From the NCBI GenBank assembly GCA_037043455.1, contig JAWPHD010010386.1, forward strand, positions 30,192-94,191: DNA of 64,000 nt, in the 5' to 3' direction. The notes below the pieces were generated by a model. It did not search any database and had not been told where the DNA came from. It saw only the letters and a list, made by a program, of their open reading frames with translations. A program made the translations under genes and the position numbers. Of this stretch, positions 45,320-56,627 are shown in pieces (position 1 is the stretch's first letter; each line of letters opens with the position of its first letter). Origin of the DNA: Cyrtodaria siliqua (taxonomy: Eukaryota > Mollusca > Bivalvia > Adapedonta > Hiatellidae).

Positions 45320-46045
45320 AAGTTATGTGACGATTGTCCATTTCATAAAATGTGACAAAAAGTTAAATATGTATAGTGATATAATTATTAAATGATATAT
45401 TAATATATTTACCTTCAATGTCAGTTTCCTGCGAAATGAAAGCAAATGGCGGAAAATTATGTAGGGGAAATAACCCTGCAAGTAATGTGTGGCAAATATC
45501 AACAGTGCTGCCGCCAGATGTCGCACCGCAAATATCGCCGCCAGACGTCGCACCGTTTCACTTTGCACGTAATCAAATCACTTTCTGTCGAACGGATTGT
45601 GTTTGCATTGCACCGACTGTGTTTTCGCCCGATCATTTCACTTCGAACCGTATCAATTCACTTTGTAACGAATGAACTTAGTTTACACGTCGCATCGAAT
45701 CAATATGTACGTCATCAAATGACTTTGCGTCGTATGGTTTGAAATTTTACAACGTATCGTTTCACTTCGAACCGTATCAATTCACTTTGTGACGAATGAA
45801 CCGAGTTTACACGTCGCATCGAATCAATATGTACGTCATCAAATGACTTTGCGTCGTATGGTTTGAAATTTTACACCGTATCGTTTCACTTCGAACCGTA
45901 TCAATTCACTTTGTAACGAATGAACCGAGTTTACACGTCACATCGAATCAATATGTACGTCATCAAATGACTTCATGTTGAATTAAATGGCCTGGCATTG
46001 AATGGTTTGTAAATATCCACATTTTGACGGTTATGGCTTCCCATA
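45320..46045 (-). repeat. Right terminal inverted repeat
   Basis: This is the reverse complement of 6393-7375. It holds three 124-bp units instead of five, and a small local duplication of the GCCGCCAGA(T/C)GTCGCACCG word at about 45510-45560. The terminus is at 46045. Confidence 0.9.
45640..45972 (-). repeat. 124-bp tandem array in the right TIR
   Basis: Three inverted copies of the left TIR unit are present. GTCATCAAATGAC occurs near 45711, 45835 and 45959. Confidence 0.9.
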
Positions 46046-46051
46046 GATCAA
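46046..46051. repeat. 6-bp target-site duplication, right (GATCAA)
   Basis: This is an exact copy of 6387-6392, abutting the right terminus ...GGCTTCCCATA. Confidence 0.9.
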
Positions 46052-46087
46052 GTCTGTCTGTCGTCCCCACTTGAAATAAAGCTAACC

Positions 46088-46693
46088 TTAAAATAAGCAA
46101 TTTTGGTACTGGCCATGACCACTGCTGGTGTTGATAGCTGGTGGTTCCAAGGAAAGATGATCAGACCTGATGCACAATGAGTTATGGCAGAGGTGGGAAA
46201 CGTCTATAACTCCCGATTCACGGGGTAAAAAAAACTGATGCGTGCAAATATACATTAGTCTGTGAGCATGCATGCTGGTAGACTCCCCATCAGTCAAAAC
46301 TATTTGCTGTCTGCCATATTTCGGACTTCAAAAGTCGGTCTGTTTCACACCAAATTGGGACTCGTCCCAAAACATGCATCCGAGACTTGTTTGCATGGCC
46401 ATAGTCAATCTTGGCTTGCAAAATCATCAAATCTTTATTAAAAAAATCTAAATTATCCTCAGCTGCCATTGCAAATGACACAAAAATAGTTCTAAAAAAA
46501 TGCCAAATCAGGGTCCCTTACCTGCATCACGATGCAAACTCTGTTGACTGTTGACAAATTCCATGTGCTGCTTCAGGTCTCACACCACAATTAATTTCCC
46601 ATAGGGTAACTGTATAGCTGTTTCCAACATATGACCTTCAAAACGTCCCAGCAGACCTTGTTGTTGGTTTAATATCTTCAGGACTTCTAAGAT
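46088..46693 (-). pseudogene. His-Me-finger (HNH-type) endonuclease-like gene, broken
   Basis: On the minus strand an exon at 46693-46522 (TTTTACAG acceptor, GTAAGG donor) has a TGA near 46582-46580 but is otherwise open. It joins in phase to an exon from about 46463 (acceptor ATGGCAG) encoding EDNLDFFNKDLMILQAKIDY. A one-base shift in a T run near 46296 leads to the frame with HRLMYICTH and DVSHLCHNSLCIRSDHLSLEP (this last listed as two pieces: DVSHLCHNSLC, IRSDHLSLEP). That is the zinc-binding His-Me-finger signature. Two lesions make it a likely pseudogene. It begins 42 bp beyond the giant transposon. Confidence 0.65.
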
Positions 46694-47035
46694 CTGTAAA
46701 ATAAAACAAAAAAATACAAACATTAGCCAGGTTTTTTTTTTTTCCTCGCTCATATTTATGCAATCTCTATGAAAAGTACCAAATTCATACACTATCTAGC
46801 TGACTTTGTGGTGCTTCGGTTAAATGCTTATGAATTTTGAATGCAACTTCATATCAACGTGGGATTTTCTGTATCATCAGTCTTTTACACTGCAGATGTA
46901 TGCTGAAGCAAAGAAAAACCTCTTTGTCAAATTAAAAATTGCCTAAAATGGAAAAAAATTAGAATTATTTTCTGTTTTCCTTTTGTCTCTAGGTCCGTGA
47001 GCTTTCAAGGGAGATAATAGAGGTGTGAGACCATA
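46694..47035. other. Spacer
   Basis: No gene or repeat recognised. Confidence 0.4.
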
Positions 47036-48035
47036 AGCGATATTGATATTGGATTTTTTCTAAGATGATTAGCATGACATGATGTTTGTCCTTATCGAAA
47101 ATTATTTTGATTTGACATTTAACATGACTGCCAGCGGCCATCTTTGTTTACATAGAGTTATATAGTAAAAACTTGAAGCGACTACTCCTCTGAAACTACT
47201 TGACGGATTTCCATGAGGAAATGGTGCTCTTGATGTCGAGTTGAACCTAGCAAAATTTCAAGTCGGCTGGAAATTCAAGAGGGCCGCCATGGCTAAAAAT
47301 AGATTTCTAAAAAACAAAATTGTAGCGACTGCTTCTTGAAACTATAATTGATATTGATATTAATTTTTTTCTGAAATGATCAGCATGACATGATGTTGGT
47401 CCTTGTCGAAAATCATTTTGATTCGACTTTAAACATGTCTGCCAGTGGCCATCTTTGTTTACGTACAATTATATAGTAAAAGCTTGTTCCTCTGAAACTA
47501 TTTGACACATTTTCATGAAACTTCAAAAATGTTGCTTTTGATGTTTGGTCTATCCTAGTAAAATTTCATGTCGACCGGAAATTCAAGATGGCCGCCACGG
47601 CTAAAAATAATCTTAAAGACCATCTTTGTTTACATACAGTTATATAGTAAAACTTGTAGCGACTACTCCTCTGAAACTACTTGATGGATTTTCATGAAAC
47701 AGGAATGTTGTTCTTGATGTCTAGTTGGTCCAGATCGGCCGGTAATTCAAGATGGCAGCCATAGTCTATAAATAGATTTTAAAAATACAACTATGTGGCC
47801 ACTACTTCTCAAAAGCCATAAGTGGTAGTGATGTGGAACCTTTACTAAAATGACTGGCATGACATGGTAGTTGGTCCTAAGCAAAATTCTTTTGATTTGA
47901 TTCAAACATGGCCGATTGCCGCCAGCAGCCAATTTTGTTTGCATAGAGTGCTGGTCCTATTTCCATAAAACTTCCCATGGCTGGTCTAGCTATCAAAACC
48001 TATCAGTAGAGCTTCAAGGTCATTTACCTCTTGTT
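47036..48035 (+). mobile_element. AGCTCTACTGATC-type HINE-like element, 5' truncated
   Basis: It enters within a 320-bp unit and contains about three diverged units (GGCCGCCA...GGCTAAAAATA). It ends with the hairpin near AAGGTCATTTACCTC and TTGTT. Confidence 0.75.
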
Positions 48036-48145
48036 AAAGTACCTTATCTGCTGCTATGACATATTTAATCAATTTGATGTGCTTATAAAATAAAAAAGTC
48101 CAGTCAAATTGAAATTAACAGTTTTATTAGATACGACTAAAGGGA

Positions 48146-48816
48146 ATGTAGCGACACAGCCAAAGAAGCTCTGTTATTGAGAGTTCTAAAAAACTTGCAA
48201 AAACGTGAAAGAATTACCAAAATCGGATGATAAACAAAAAAGATGACCATTTGATGGATATGGGAGCTGCCATTTTGAAAACTATGACATCATAGTTTCA
48301 TATGACCATATATGGAATATTGATATATCATTTAAAGCAAAGCAAATCACTGCAAATGCAATGAAGCAAACTCCTTAACTGGGCAAATAAAGCATTATTG
48401 CCATTAGTTATACATATTCTTTATACAGTTACTTTACTTTTTTTCCCTGTAAATGAGTAAATTTTCATATTATCAATATTCCATATATGGTCATTTAGAA
48501 CTGTGATGTCATAGCTCTAAAAATGATAGCTTCTATATCCGTTTCAACAGAATCTTCAAACGATCATATCTTCCTTGTTTATCATCCGATTTTGATAATG
48601 CTTTCACACTTTTCCAAGTTTTTCAGAACTCTCAATAATAACGATTGTTTGGCCATGTCGCTCTGTTGCCTAATACACATAGTTGTACATGTGTGGCCAT
48701 GTCGCTCTATTGCCTAATACACATAGTTGTACATGTGTGGCCATGTCGCTCTATTGCCTAATACACATAGTTGTACATGTGTTAGGCAATAGAGCGACAT
48801 GGCCACACCATGTACA
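48146..48816. mobile_element. Foldback element with ~180-bp inverted arms and 51-bp tandem repeats
   Basis: 48146-48330 is mirrored by about 48465-48665 (AAAATCGGATGATAAACAA and its complement TTGTTTATCATCCGATTTT; also CCATATATGGAATATTGAT). Three 51-bp copies of GGCCATGTCGCTCTATTGCC plus spacer follow to 48770, then one inverted copy at 48778-48812. Confidence 0.75.
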
Positions 48817-49505
48817 CATTATGTGTCCAAAGAATAGTCAGGGGTGGAACTTGATTAAGTTGTTTTAAAATTAGTTATTTTTAAGAAAAAGATATTTCCC
48901 TTTGATGCAGAATAAGAGTTCATTGCTCTTACTTTTGGAAAAATAACATACTTAGGAAACTTTCATGAAATTTTATGATACCACACCGCTTTCACAAAGT
49001 GAAGTAGGGGCTATATAGGAATCATGCTGTCCTGTCGATATATAGGAATCATAACATCCTGTCGCGTAACGTCCCGTCACCTAACACAGTTTTGTCCCGT
49101 CACGTAACACAGTTTTATTCTAGCATTTCTCGAACAGTTTTAAATGGGTTGTAGCAAACTTCGTATACTCATAACTGATGGCCTTATGTCCCTCTACATC
49201 ATCCATTGTTGATTGCCTAATTTATTACAGAATTATTGCTCTTTGACTTAGCATAAAAAAGCAGGGATACTGTATGCATCACCTTCAGTGATCGTTCTAG
49301 TTTGATCACAATAAAACTAGTTGCTATAGTAATTAAGCCCAAGCAATAAAACCTTCCAATATAAACCATGACTATCTAATTGAATAACGATGGCACCATT
49401 AGGTATGATTTCCCTAGAGTCAGTAAATAAATTCCCATTTTGTTTGTATGTAACATGTACCAGCATTAAGAGCTGTATATAAAGATGTCTAAACATTGCG
49501 TATAA
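48817..49505. other. Spacer
   Basis: Two or three short GTCCCGTCACCTAACACAG repeats lie near 49065-49120. No gene. Confidence 0.4.
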
Positions 49506-49873
49506 TTGAATTGGGTTTTAAGGCGCACCAACACACGAAAGGTTATATGGCGCCTAGCAGGAATGAACATGCCAGGCTCATCCTCCATTTACATCGAGAT
49601 AAAATATGGAGAATGGGCCTAGAACCTTCTCTCCTGCAGAACTGCAAATTCTATTGTAGACACTCCATTTACGTTGGAGCCACATTTGTTGTTTTTCTGC
49701 CACTGCTCTAGTGATTTGAGTGAGATGTCATCTGTAACAATGCAGGGGTCATGATGAAGACCTTTAATGAGCATGAACAAAAAATGATAAAATGAACATG
49801 AATTTGGGGAGGTTCTACCCCTCTGACTACCCCTCTGCAGTGGCCCTATTTGCCGGGAACCACATGGGGCTCA
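49506..49873 (-). mobile_element. SINE-like family A, copy 3 (inverted, near full length)
   Basis: It runs from AATTGGGTTTTAAGGCGCAC to GGTTCCCGGCAAATAGGG (minus). It shows what looks like the complete 5' region of family A. Confidence 0.75.
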
Positions 49874-50447
49874 TTGCTTATAAGAAGTGATGACAAATTA
49901 GTAAACAAGAAAGAGGTGATAACCAGGGTGGAAATATGATGCGTTACAAGAAATTCCTGGAAAACAGATTTAAAAATAAATGCAGGTATTTTGGAAAAAA
50001 ACTCCCAAAAGCTGTAGATACCTGAACCAGGGAGTAAGTATACAGAGAGTTTATAAACGCTCTAGTTTATCAAATTTATATAAAAATATAAATTTGATCA
50101 TCAGCATTATGTATACACAGGTAAATGCACCAAATCTGGAAGATAACCCAAATGTTAAAAGTTCAAACTGCTATAACGGAAGTAGTCATTTTCACGCGGT
50201 AGTGAAACGCGCGAAAACATAAAACGTTCCATGTCTCCTCTCTTTATACCTACTCCCTGCCTGAACAAGTTATTTCAAAGTTATAAGTTTAATACACCCA
50301 TGACTTTTAATTGGTGACTCGACTTCAAATACAGATAAAGGACAGGGTAGGATTAGAGGATATTTTGGTCTCCAAAATATTCAAAATGCAATTTGTTGAG
50401 CATGTTAAATTGATCCTATTCTATCTTCAAATGATGTTCTTATTTTT
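49874..50447. other. Spacer
   Basis: No gene or repeat recognised. Confidence 0.4.
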
Positions 50448-52744
50448 AGATCACCTGAGCCGAAGATCGCTCTTCGTCCGTCCGTCGTCATTAACTTTTC
50501 TTCAAACGACTTCTCCTCAGAAATAGTTTGGCCAATTTTGACCAAATTTCACACGGATGATCCTTAGGTGAATGCTTTTTAGATTTGTTAAAATTAGGTC
50601 AGCGCGACATCCAAGATGGCCACCATTACCATATATGGTTGAAACCTTCTCAAGAACCACTGGACAGATTTCAACAGTTTTTCTTTTACAATGATCGCCA
50701 ACGCCTAGACTATCAACTTTGTTCAACAATGAAGTCCCCGGGATCAAAATTGGCCGTGTCCCGGGCGTCCAAATTTTGTATATTGAGATTTTGCATGTTT
50801 CTCATAGACTTATATAGGAAAAAAGTTTTAAAAAATCTTCTCTGAAACCACAAGGCACAGAGCTGTATTGCATGTATTAAATGTAGCATCAGCTTATTAT
50901 TCTCTACTTAGTTTTTTCAAATGGTGACCTTGGGGTCTAATTTGGCCCCGCCTCAGGGGTCACAGTTTTACATATAGTCTTATATAGGGGGGAAAAAAAA
51001 ATCTTCTTCTCTGAAACTGCAAGAGCCAGATATTTAATATTTTCCATTTGCTATAAGCTTATGGTCCTTTACCAAGTTTGTTCAAATGGTGACCCTGATG
51101 TCAAATTTGGCCCCTACCCGGGGGTCACATTTTTACATAGACTTGTATAGAAAAAAAACACTTCTTCTCTGAAACTACAATTTAAGAGCCAGAGATTTAC
51201 TATTTTGCATTTACTATAAGATTATGAGATTATGGTCCCTTACCAAGTTTGTTCAAATGATGACCCTGGGGTCACATTTGTCCCCGCCCCCACAGTTTTA
51301 CATAGGGTTGTATGGGGAAAAACGGAAAAAAAATCTTCTCTGGAACTGCAAGAGCCAGAGGTTTAATATTTTGCATTTGCTATAAGCTTATGGTCCTCTA
51401 CCAAGTTTGTTTAAATGGCGACCCTGGTGTCAACTTTAGCCCTGCCCCGGCGGTCAGTTTTACATAGACTTATATAGGGAAAAAAGAACAATTCTTCTCT
51501 GAAACTACAAGAGCCAGAGCTTTAATATTTTGCATTTACTATAAAATTATGGTCCCTTACCAAGTTTGTTCAAATGATGACACTGGGGTCACATTTGGCC
51601 TATCTATGGGGTCAAAGTTTTACATAGGCTTGTATAGGGAAAAACTGAAAAAAATAATTTCTGGAACTGCAAGAGCCAGAGGTTTAATTGCATTTGCTAT
51701 AAGCTTATGGTCATCTACCAAGTTTGTTCAAATGGTGACCCCGGTGTCATATTGGCCCCGCCCCGGGGTTCAGTTTTACCTAGGCTTGTATAGGGAAAAA
51801 CTGAAAAAAATATTTTCTGGAACTGCAAGAGCCAGAGGTTTAATTGCATTTGCTATAAGCTCTACAAGCTTGGCCCTCTACCAAGTTTGTTTAAATGGTG
51901 ACCCTGGTGTCGAATTTGACCCTCCCCAGGGGTCACAGTTTTACATAAATTTATATAGGAAAACAATAAAAAAATCTTCTCTGAAACTGCAAGAGCCGGA
52001 GGTTTAATATTTTGCATTTACTATAAGGTTATGGTCCTTTACCAAGTTTATTCAAATAGTGACCCGGTCACATTTGACCCCGGCCCCGGTGGTCACAGTT
52101 TTACATAGACTTGTATGGGAAAAAACATAAAATTCTTCTTCTCTGAAACTGCAAGAGCCAGAGGTTTAATAATTTGCATTTACTATAAGGTTATGGTCCT
52201 TTACCAAGTTTGTTCAAATGGTGACCCTGGGGTCACATTTGACCCCGGCCCCGAGGCTCACAGTTTTACATAGACTTGTATGGGAAAAAACATAAAATTC
52301 TTCTTCTCTGAAACTGCAAGAGCCAGAGGTTTAATATTTTGTATTTGCTATAAGCTTATGGTCCTCTACCAAGTTTGTTCAAATGGTGACCCTGGGGTCA
52401 CATTTGGCCCCGCCCCAGGGATTTCACTTAGACTTGTATAGGGAAAAACTCAAAAAATCTTCTTCTCTGAAACCACAAGGCACACAGCTCTCATATATTA
52501 CATGTTGCCCTGTGGTCACATTTGGCCCTGCCCCAGGTGTTACACTCTAGTATCTTCATTTTGTATTGATTTTTACCAAACTTTGTCAGTGTCTTTATAT
52601 CAATGTTAACGCAACAGAGGCCACATTTCTTGAACAGTCTTAACAAAACTTGCAAAGATTGTATATGACCATAAGATTTCAAAGAAGTTTGATAATGTGC
52701 CAGTACTCAGTTGATCGATTTAAGGCCATCTTGGCCCTCTTGTT
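50448..52744 (+). mobile_element. HINE-like element with about twelve ~150-bp units
   Basis: It starts AGATCACCTGAGCCGAAGAT with CGTCCGTCC. Units carry CTGCAAGAGCCAGAGGTTTA and TACCAAGTTTGTTCAAATGG. It ends with the hairpin AAGGCCATCTTGGCCC and TCTTGTT. Confidence 0.85.
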
Positions 52745-52778
52745 TTAGAATATGGAAGAAAATCGAAATCTCATTTTT

Positions 52779-53980
52779 AGCTCTACTGATCAGAGATCAG
52801 CAGAGCTTATGCCGTGGTGCGGCATCCGTCCATCTGTCCGTCCGTCTGTCCGTCCGTCCGTTAACTTTTATTTGTAGCGACTACTCCTCTGAAACTACTG
52901 GATGGATATTCATAAAACTTTACAAAAATGTTGCCCATGAAGTCTAGTTGATCCTAGCAAAAATTCATGTTGATGTGAAATCCAAGATGGCCACCAAAGC
53001 TAAAAATAGATTTTTTAAATACAAGTTTGTAGCGACTACTTCTTGAAAACTATAAGTGATATTGATATGGGACTTTTTCTAAAATGATCAGCATGACATG
53101 ATGTTGGTCCTTGTCGAAAATCGTTTTGATTTGTCTTTAAACATGGCTGCCAGCGGCCATCTTTGTTTACATAGAGTTATATAATGAAAACTTGTAGCGA
53201 CTACTCCTCTGAAACTACTTGACGGATTTTCATGAAACTTCACAGGAATGTTGCTCTTGATGTCTAATTGATCCTAGCAAAATTTCAGGTCGGCCGGAAA
53301 TTCAAGATGGCCGCCACGGCTAAAAATAAATTTTCAAAATACAAGTTTGTAGCGACTACTTCTTGAAAACTATAAGTGATATTGATATGGGACTTTTTCT
53401 AAAATGATCAGCATGACATGATGTTGGTCCTTATCAAAAATTGTTTTGATTCGACGTTAAACGTGGCTGCCAGCGGTCATCTTTGTTTACATAGAGTTAT
53501 ATAGTAAAAACTTGTAGCGACTACTCCTCTGAAACTACTTGGCGGATTTTCATGAAACTATACAGGAATGTTGCTCTTAATGTCTAATTGATCCTAGCAA
53601 AATTTCAGATCGGCCAGAAATTCAAGATGGCTGCCACAGTTAAAAATAGATTTTTAAAAATAAGTTTGTAGCGGTTATCCGAGTCGAACATTATTTTGAT
53701 TCGACATTAAACATGGCTGCCAGTGGCCATCTTTGTTTACATAGAGTTATATAATGAAAACTTGTAGCGACTTCTCCTCTGAAACTACTTGACGGATTTT
53801 CATGAACTTCACAGGAATGTTGCTCTTGATGTCTAATTGATCCTAGCAAAATTTCAGGTCGGCCGGAAATTCAAGATGGCCGCCAGGGCTAAAAATAAAT
53901 TTTCAAAAAACAAGTTTGTAGCGACTACTTCCTGAAATCAAAATCAATCAGTAGAGCTTCAAGGTCATTGACCTCTTGTT
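52779..53980 (+). mobile_element. AGCTCTACTGATC-type HINE-like element, complete
   Basis: Begins AGCTCTACTGATCAGAGATC after a T run, has CCGTCCGT and about three 320-bp units, and ends AGGTCATTGACCTCTTGTT. Both flanks (GAAATCTCATTTTT and CTATTTAATCATATGCAAGC) belong to the MITE family of 31959-32275, so this is a precise insertion into a MITE copy. Confidence 0.85.
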
Positions 53981-54095
53981 CTATTTAATCATATGCAAGC
54001 AGTTTTAAAGTCGAAATGAGGCAAGATTAGTAACCGAAATGCTTAGTTTAATGCTTGAATAAAACTCAAGTTTGCCGTGTGTCCCTTTCACAAAA
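53981..54095. mobile_element. Partial copy of the TTAA MITE
   Basis: Matches the right half of 31959-32275 up to TTTGCCGTGTGTCCCTTT. The left part survives as about 30 bp before 52779. Confidence 0.65.
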
Positions 54096-54406
54096 TAGAA
54101 TAAAACGCATGCGCTGATTAATGAGTATGACTACACCTTGTTTGCAGGATATATGTAATTGTTATCAATATGTAAAATAAGATGTACTTGTTCTGTTTGT
54201 ATATATAATGGATGCTTCAGAAAAAGAAAAAAAACAAGAAAAAAATACTTTGTGGCATGGTCGGTGACATTTCCTTTGATGAATGCAGAGCATTAAATCG
54301 ATTAATTTAGGGTAACTAAAGGGGCGTGGCTAAACCGTACTACAACTACCGGATATTGGAATTTCATGCTACAAAAAAGACAGAGTCTGTCTCAGCTTGT
54401 TGGTTG

Positions 54407-55027
54407 GGGCCCCGTGTGGTTCCCGGGTTCCCAAATTCATGTTCATTTTAGGGGCGTCCGTGGCCGAGTGGTTAACGTCTCTGACTTGAAATCACTTGCC
54501 CCTCACCGCTGTAGGTTCGATCCCTCAGGGGCCTAGGAATCTTTATGTGAGGAAGCTATCCAGCTGGCTTGCGGAACGTCGGTGGTTCTACCCAGGTGCC
54601 CGCCCGTGCACGAAAATTGCCCGGAGGGGCACCTGGGGTCTTCCTCCACCAATGGAAGCTGGAAAGTCGCCATATGACCTTAGCTGTTGGTGCGACTATA
54701 AAATCCAATTCAATCAATCATGTTCATTTTATTTTTTGTTCATGTTCATTAAAGGTCTTCATCATGATCCCTGCATTGTTTCAGGTGCTATCTCGCTCAC
54801 ATCAAAAGAGCAGTGGCAGAAAAATAATAAACGTGGCTCCAGCATAAATTGAGTTTTTACGATAGAATTTGCAGCAACTCTGCAGTTCAGGGTGAGAAGG
54901 TTCTAGGCCCATTTTCCATATTTTATCTCAATGTACATGGAAGATGAGCCTGGCATGTTCATGCCTGTAAGGCGCCATATAACCTGTAATGTGTTGGTGC
55001 GCCTTAAAACCCCAATTCAATTCAATT
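54407..55027 (+). mobile_element. SINE-like family A, copy 4, with 14-bp duplication
   Basis: CAGCTTGTTGGTTG (54393-54406) and CAGCTCGTTGGTTG (55028-55041) flank it, with one mismatch. It starts GGGCCCCGTGTGGTTCCC and ends in AATTCAATTCAATT. The target duplication and A/T-simple tail show it moves by retroposition. Confidence 0.82.
54451..54718 (+). mobile_element. tRNA-derived SINE with 13-bp duplication, inside family A
   Basis: CATGTTCATTTTA at 54438-54450 and 54719-54731 flanks it. The head is GTCCGTGGCCGAGTGGTTAA ... GTAGGTTCGATCCC (tRNA-Ser/Leu-like). The body has AAGTCGCCATATGACC and GCTGTTGGTGCGAC. The tail is CAATCAAT. Confidence 0.9.
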
Positions 55028-55127
55028 CAGCTCGTTGGTTGCTTAAACACCTCGCTCGGCTATGCCCATCTCGGTGTTTAAATAAGCCAACTCGCTGATG
55101 AGACCAGACTCTATCTATTACTTGTAG

Positions 55128-55287
55128 CCTTTGGCGTGAATACAGCATACAGTTAACACTTGGAATACACCTCCCTGAGAGAGTCTCTGCCAGCTCCCAC
55201 CCACAGGTGGATGACATCATGGTGACAATGAAAGATAAATCTGTCTGGTTTGTTGACATTGAAGGTGTCAAGTTTATGTCACAGTAA
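55128..55287 (+). CDS. Candidate terminal coding exon, unrecognised
   Basis: Acceptor ATTACTTGTAG. Reading from 55129 the frame is open for 52 codons to TAA at 55285. The sequence (ERVSASSHPQVDDIMVTMKD, then SVWFVDIEGVKFMSQ) looks like folded protein, not repeat. No upstream exon was found, so it may be a gene fragment. Confidence 0.35.
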
Positions 55288-56627
55288 CATATTAACACAT
55301 ATTAACCTGTCAGTCATCGCTTGAAGGTCGTGCATCATCGCTGATTAAGATGTCGTGGACAATTACACAGGCAATGTGTTTTAATCACGTCACATAAGGG
55401 ATTTTATTGAAACAATATCTATTTTATATAGTTTATAGAAAAATGTTTTCATCCAGTCATATAGTGCCCATATACAAACAGTGTTTGCATACTTTGTTGG
55501 GAATTGGTATCTATTAAAAAAAAAATTTTCATTTTAAGACAAATTTATGCCGTTTTGTGTTTAATTTTTATCCTATGTTGGATATGATACTGTATTTAGG
55601 AAATCTTATAATATTAAACTTCTGAAAATCTAAAAAAAAAAAATGATATCCTGTCCTTTAGTCAATAGTTATGTATTATATATGTTCAATAACTGTTTTA
55701 CTGAATTTAGAAATATCTGAAAATATATTCTAAACTCCTGAAAAATGGTAAATGTATTCTATCATTATTTCCAAACTACACTACTGTATGTCATAAAGTC
55801 ATTCAGATAAATAGAATTATTATTTGTCTGGTACTTCAGTATCGATATATACTAAACCAAATTGCTAAGTATCAACCTAAGAATATGTCAATAATATTCT
55901 CATTGTTTTGTGTATTTTGAGCTTGATTAGAGATACGGTTAAACTGCGAAATAATGAGTGTAAATCGTCTGCTCTGATTGCATGAATATATTTTAAAACT
56001 TTTAAGTGTTTTCTTAGAAATAAGTTATAACACTTGTACAACTGGGTATATAGGATTTTATTAAGTACTTCGAATTAGTGAAGCTTTCGATGTTCCTAAT
56101 TCTAAAATATGCCAGTTAAAATTATTTTGACATCATGTTTTACTAGCATTACCACTACAAATGCGTTTGCAAAAGATATTTTCGAAATATTTAATGTTAA
56201 CGCTGAATTACAGTTACTTGAATTTCAAACAATATTCAATGTAAAGGGAGGTAATTTAAGATTATCCATATTTCATTTTTTTATAGACGGAAAATCTGCG
56301 ATAAATGGGTCAAATTTTTATGTTTTTTTTCTATTATTTCATACCAGTGTTAAGAATTTTATATCTTTAAGCGATCTTTGACTCATGTTATGTGTTTTAT
56401 CAGTACATTTCATGTTTTCATATAAAGGGTGGGTAACTCAAAAGATGTAACAATTTAAACAAAAAATAAATGTTTTACAAACTATGAGTCAAAACAAAAT
56501 ACTTATCATATATCTATTCTAAAATATATTTAAAATAAGAAAATTAGTTAAGATACAAAAGTTGATACTTAGCAATTTTGTTCAGTGTTTAAGTGATGTC
56601 ACACAGATGTTGATGAAAACCCAGAGT
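55288..56627. other. AT-rich spacer
   Basis: No gene supported. An open frame at 56109-56381 has no domain and matches the base composition of the region. Confidence 0.4.

Larger units (their letters stand above)
6393..46045. mobile_element. Giant TIR DNA transposon, IS3EU-like, carrying integrase and HECT genes
   Basis: The 39,653-bp unit is bounded by long inverted repeats with near-identical outer 200 bp and by a perfect 6-bp duplication, GATCAA. Inside are two convergent spliced genes with no other convincing host gene: a DDE integrase (minus) and a HECT E3 ligase (plus). Both frames are intact with consistent intron phases. TAT...ATA ends and 6-bp duplications match my recollection of the eukaryotic IS3EU superfamily (TAY...RTA). 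The integrase reads like an IS3/retroviral-type rve domain. Most of the length is intron filled with nested non-autonomous elements and SINEs. The boundaries are read directly. The superfamily name is inference. Confidence 0.88.
54253..55123. mobile_element. Hairpin-bearing repeat T, copy 2 (split by SINEs)
   Basis: 54253-54406 and 55028-55123 match the two halves of 42379-42655. The interior is SINE-family A with a further SINE inside. Confidence 0.8.

Noticed and set aside
6393..46045. Reading the two 124-bp repeat blocks as ends of two separate Mutator-like elements facing each other
   Set aside because: The identical outer termini, the matching GATCAA duplication directly beside them and the integrase gene between them show they are the two ends of one element.
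51549..52007. 152-residue plus-strand ORF
   Set aside because: It is made of the ~150-bp units of the element at 50448-52744. Not a gene.
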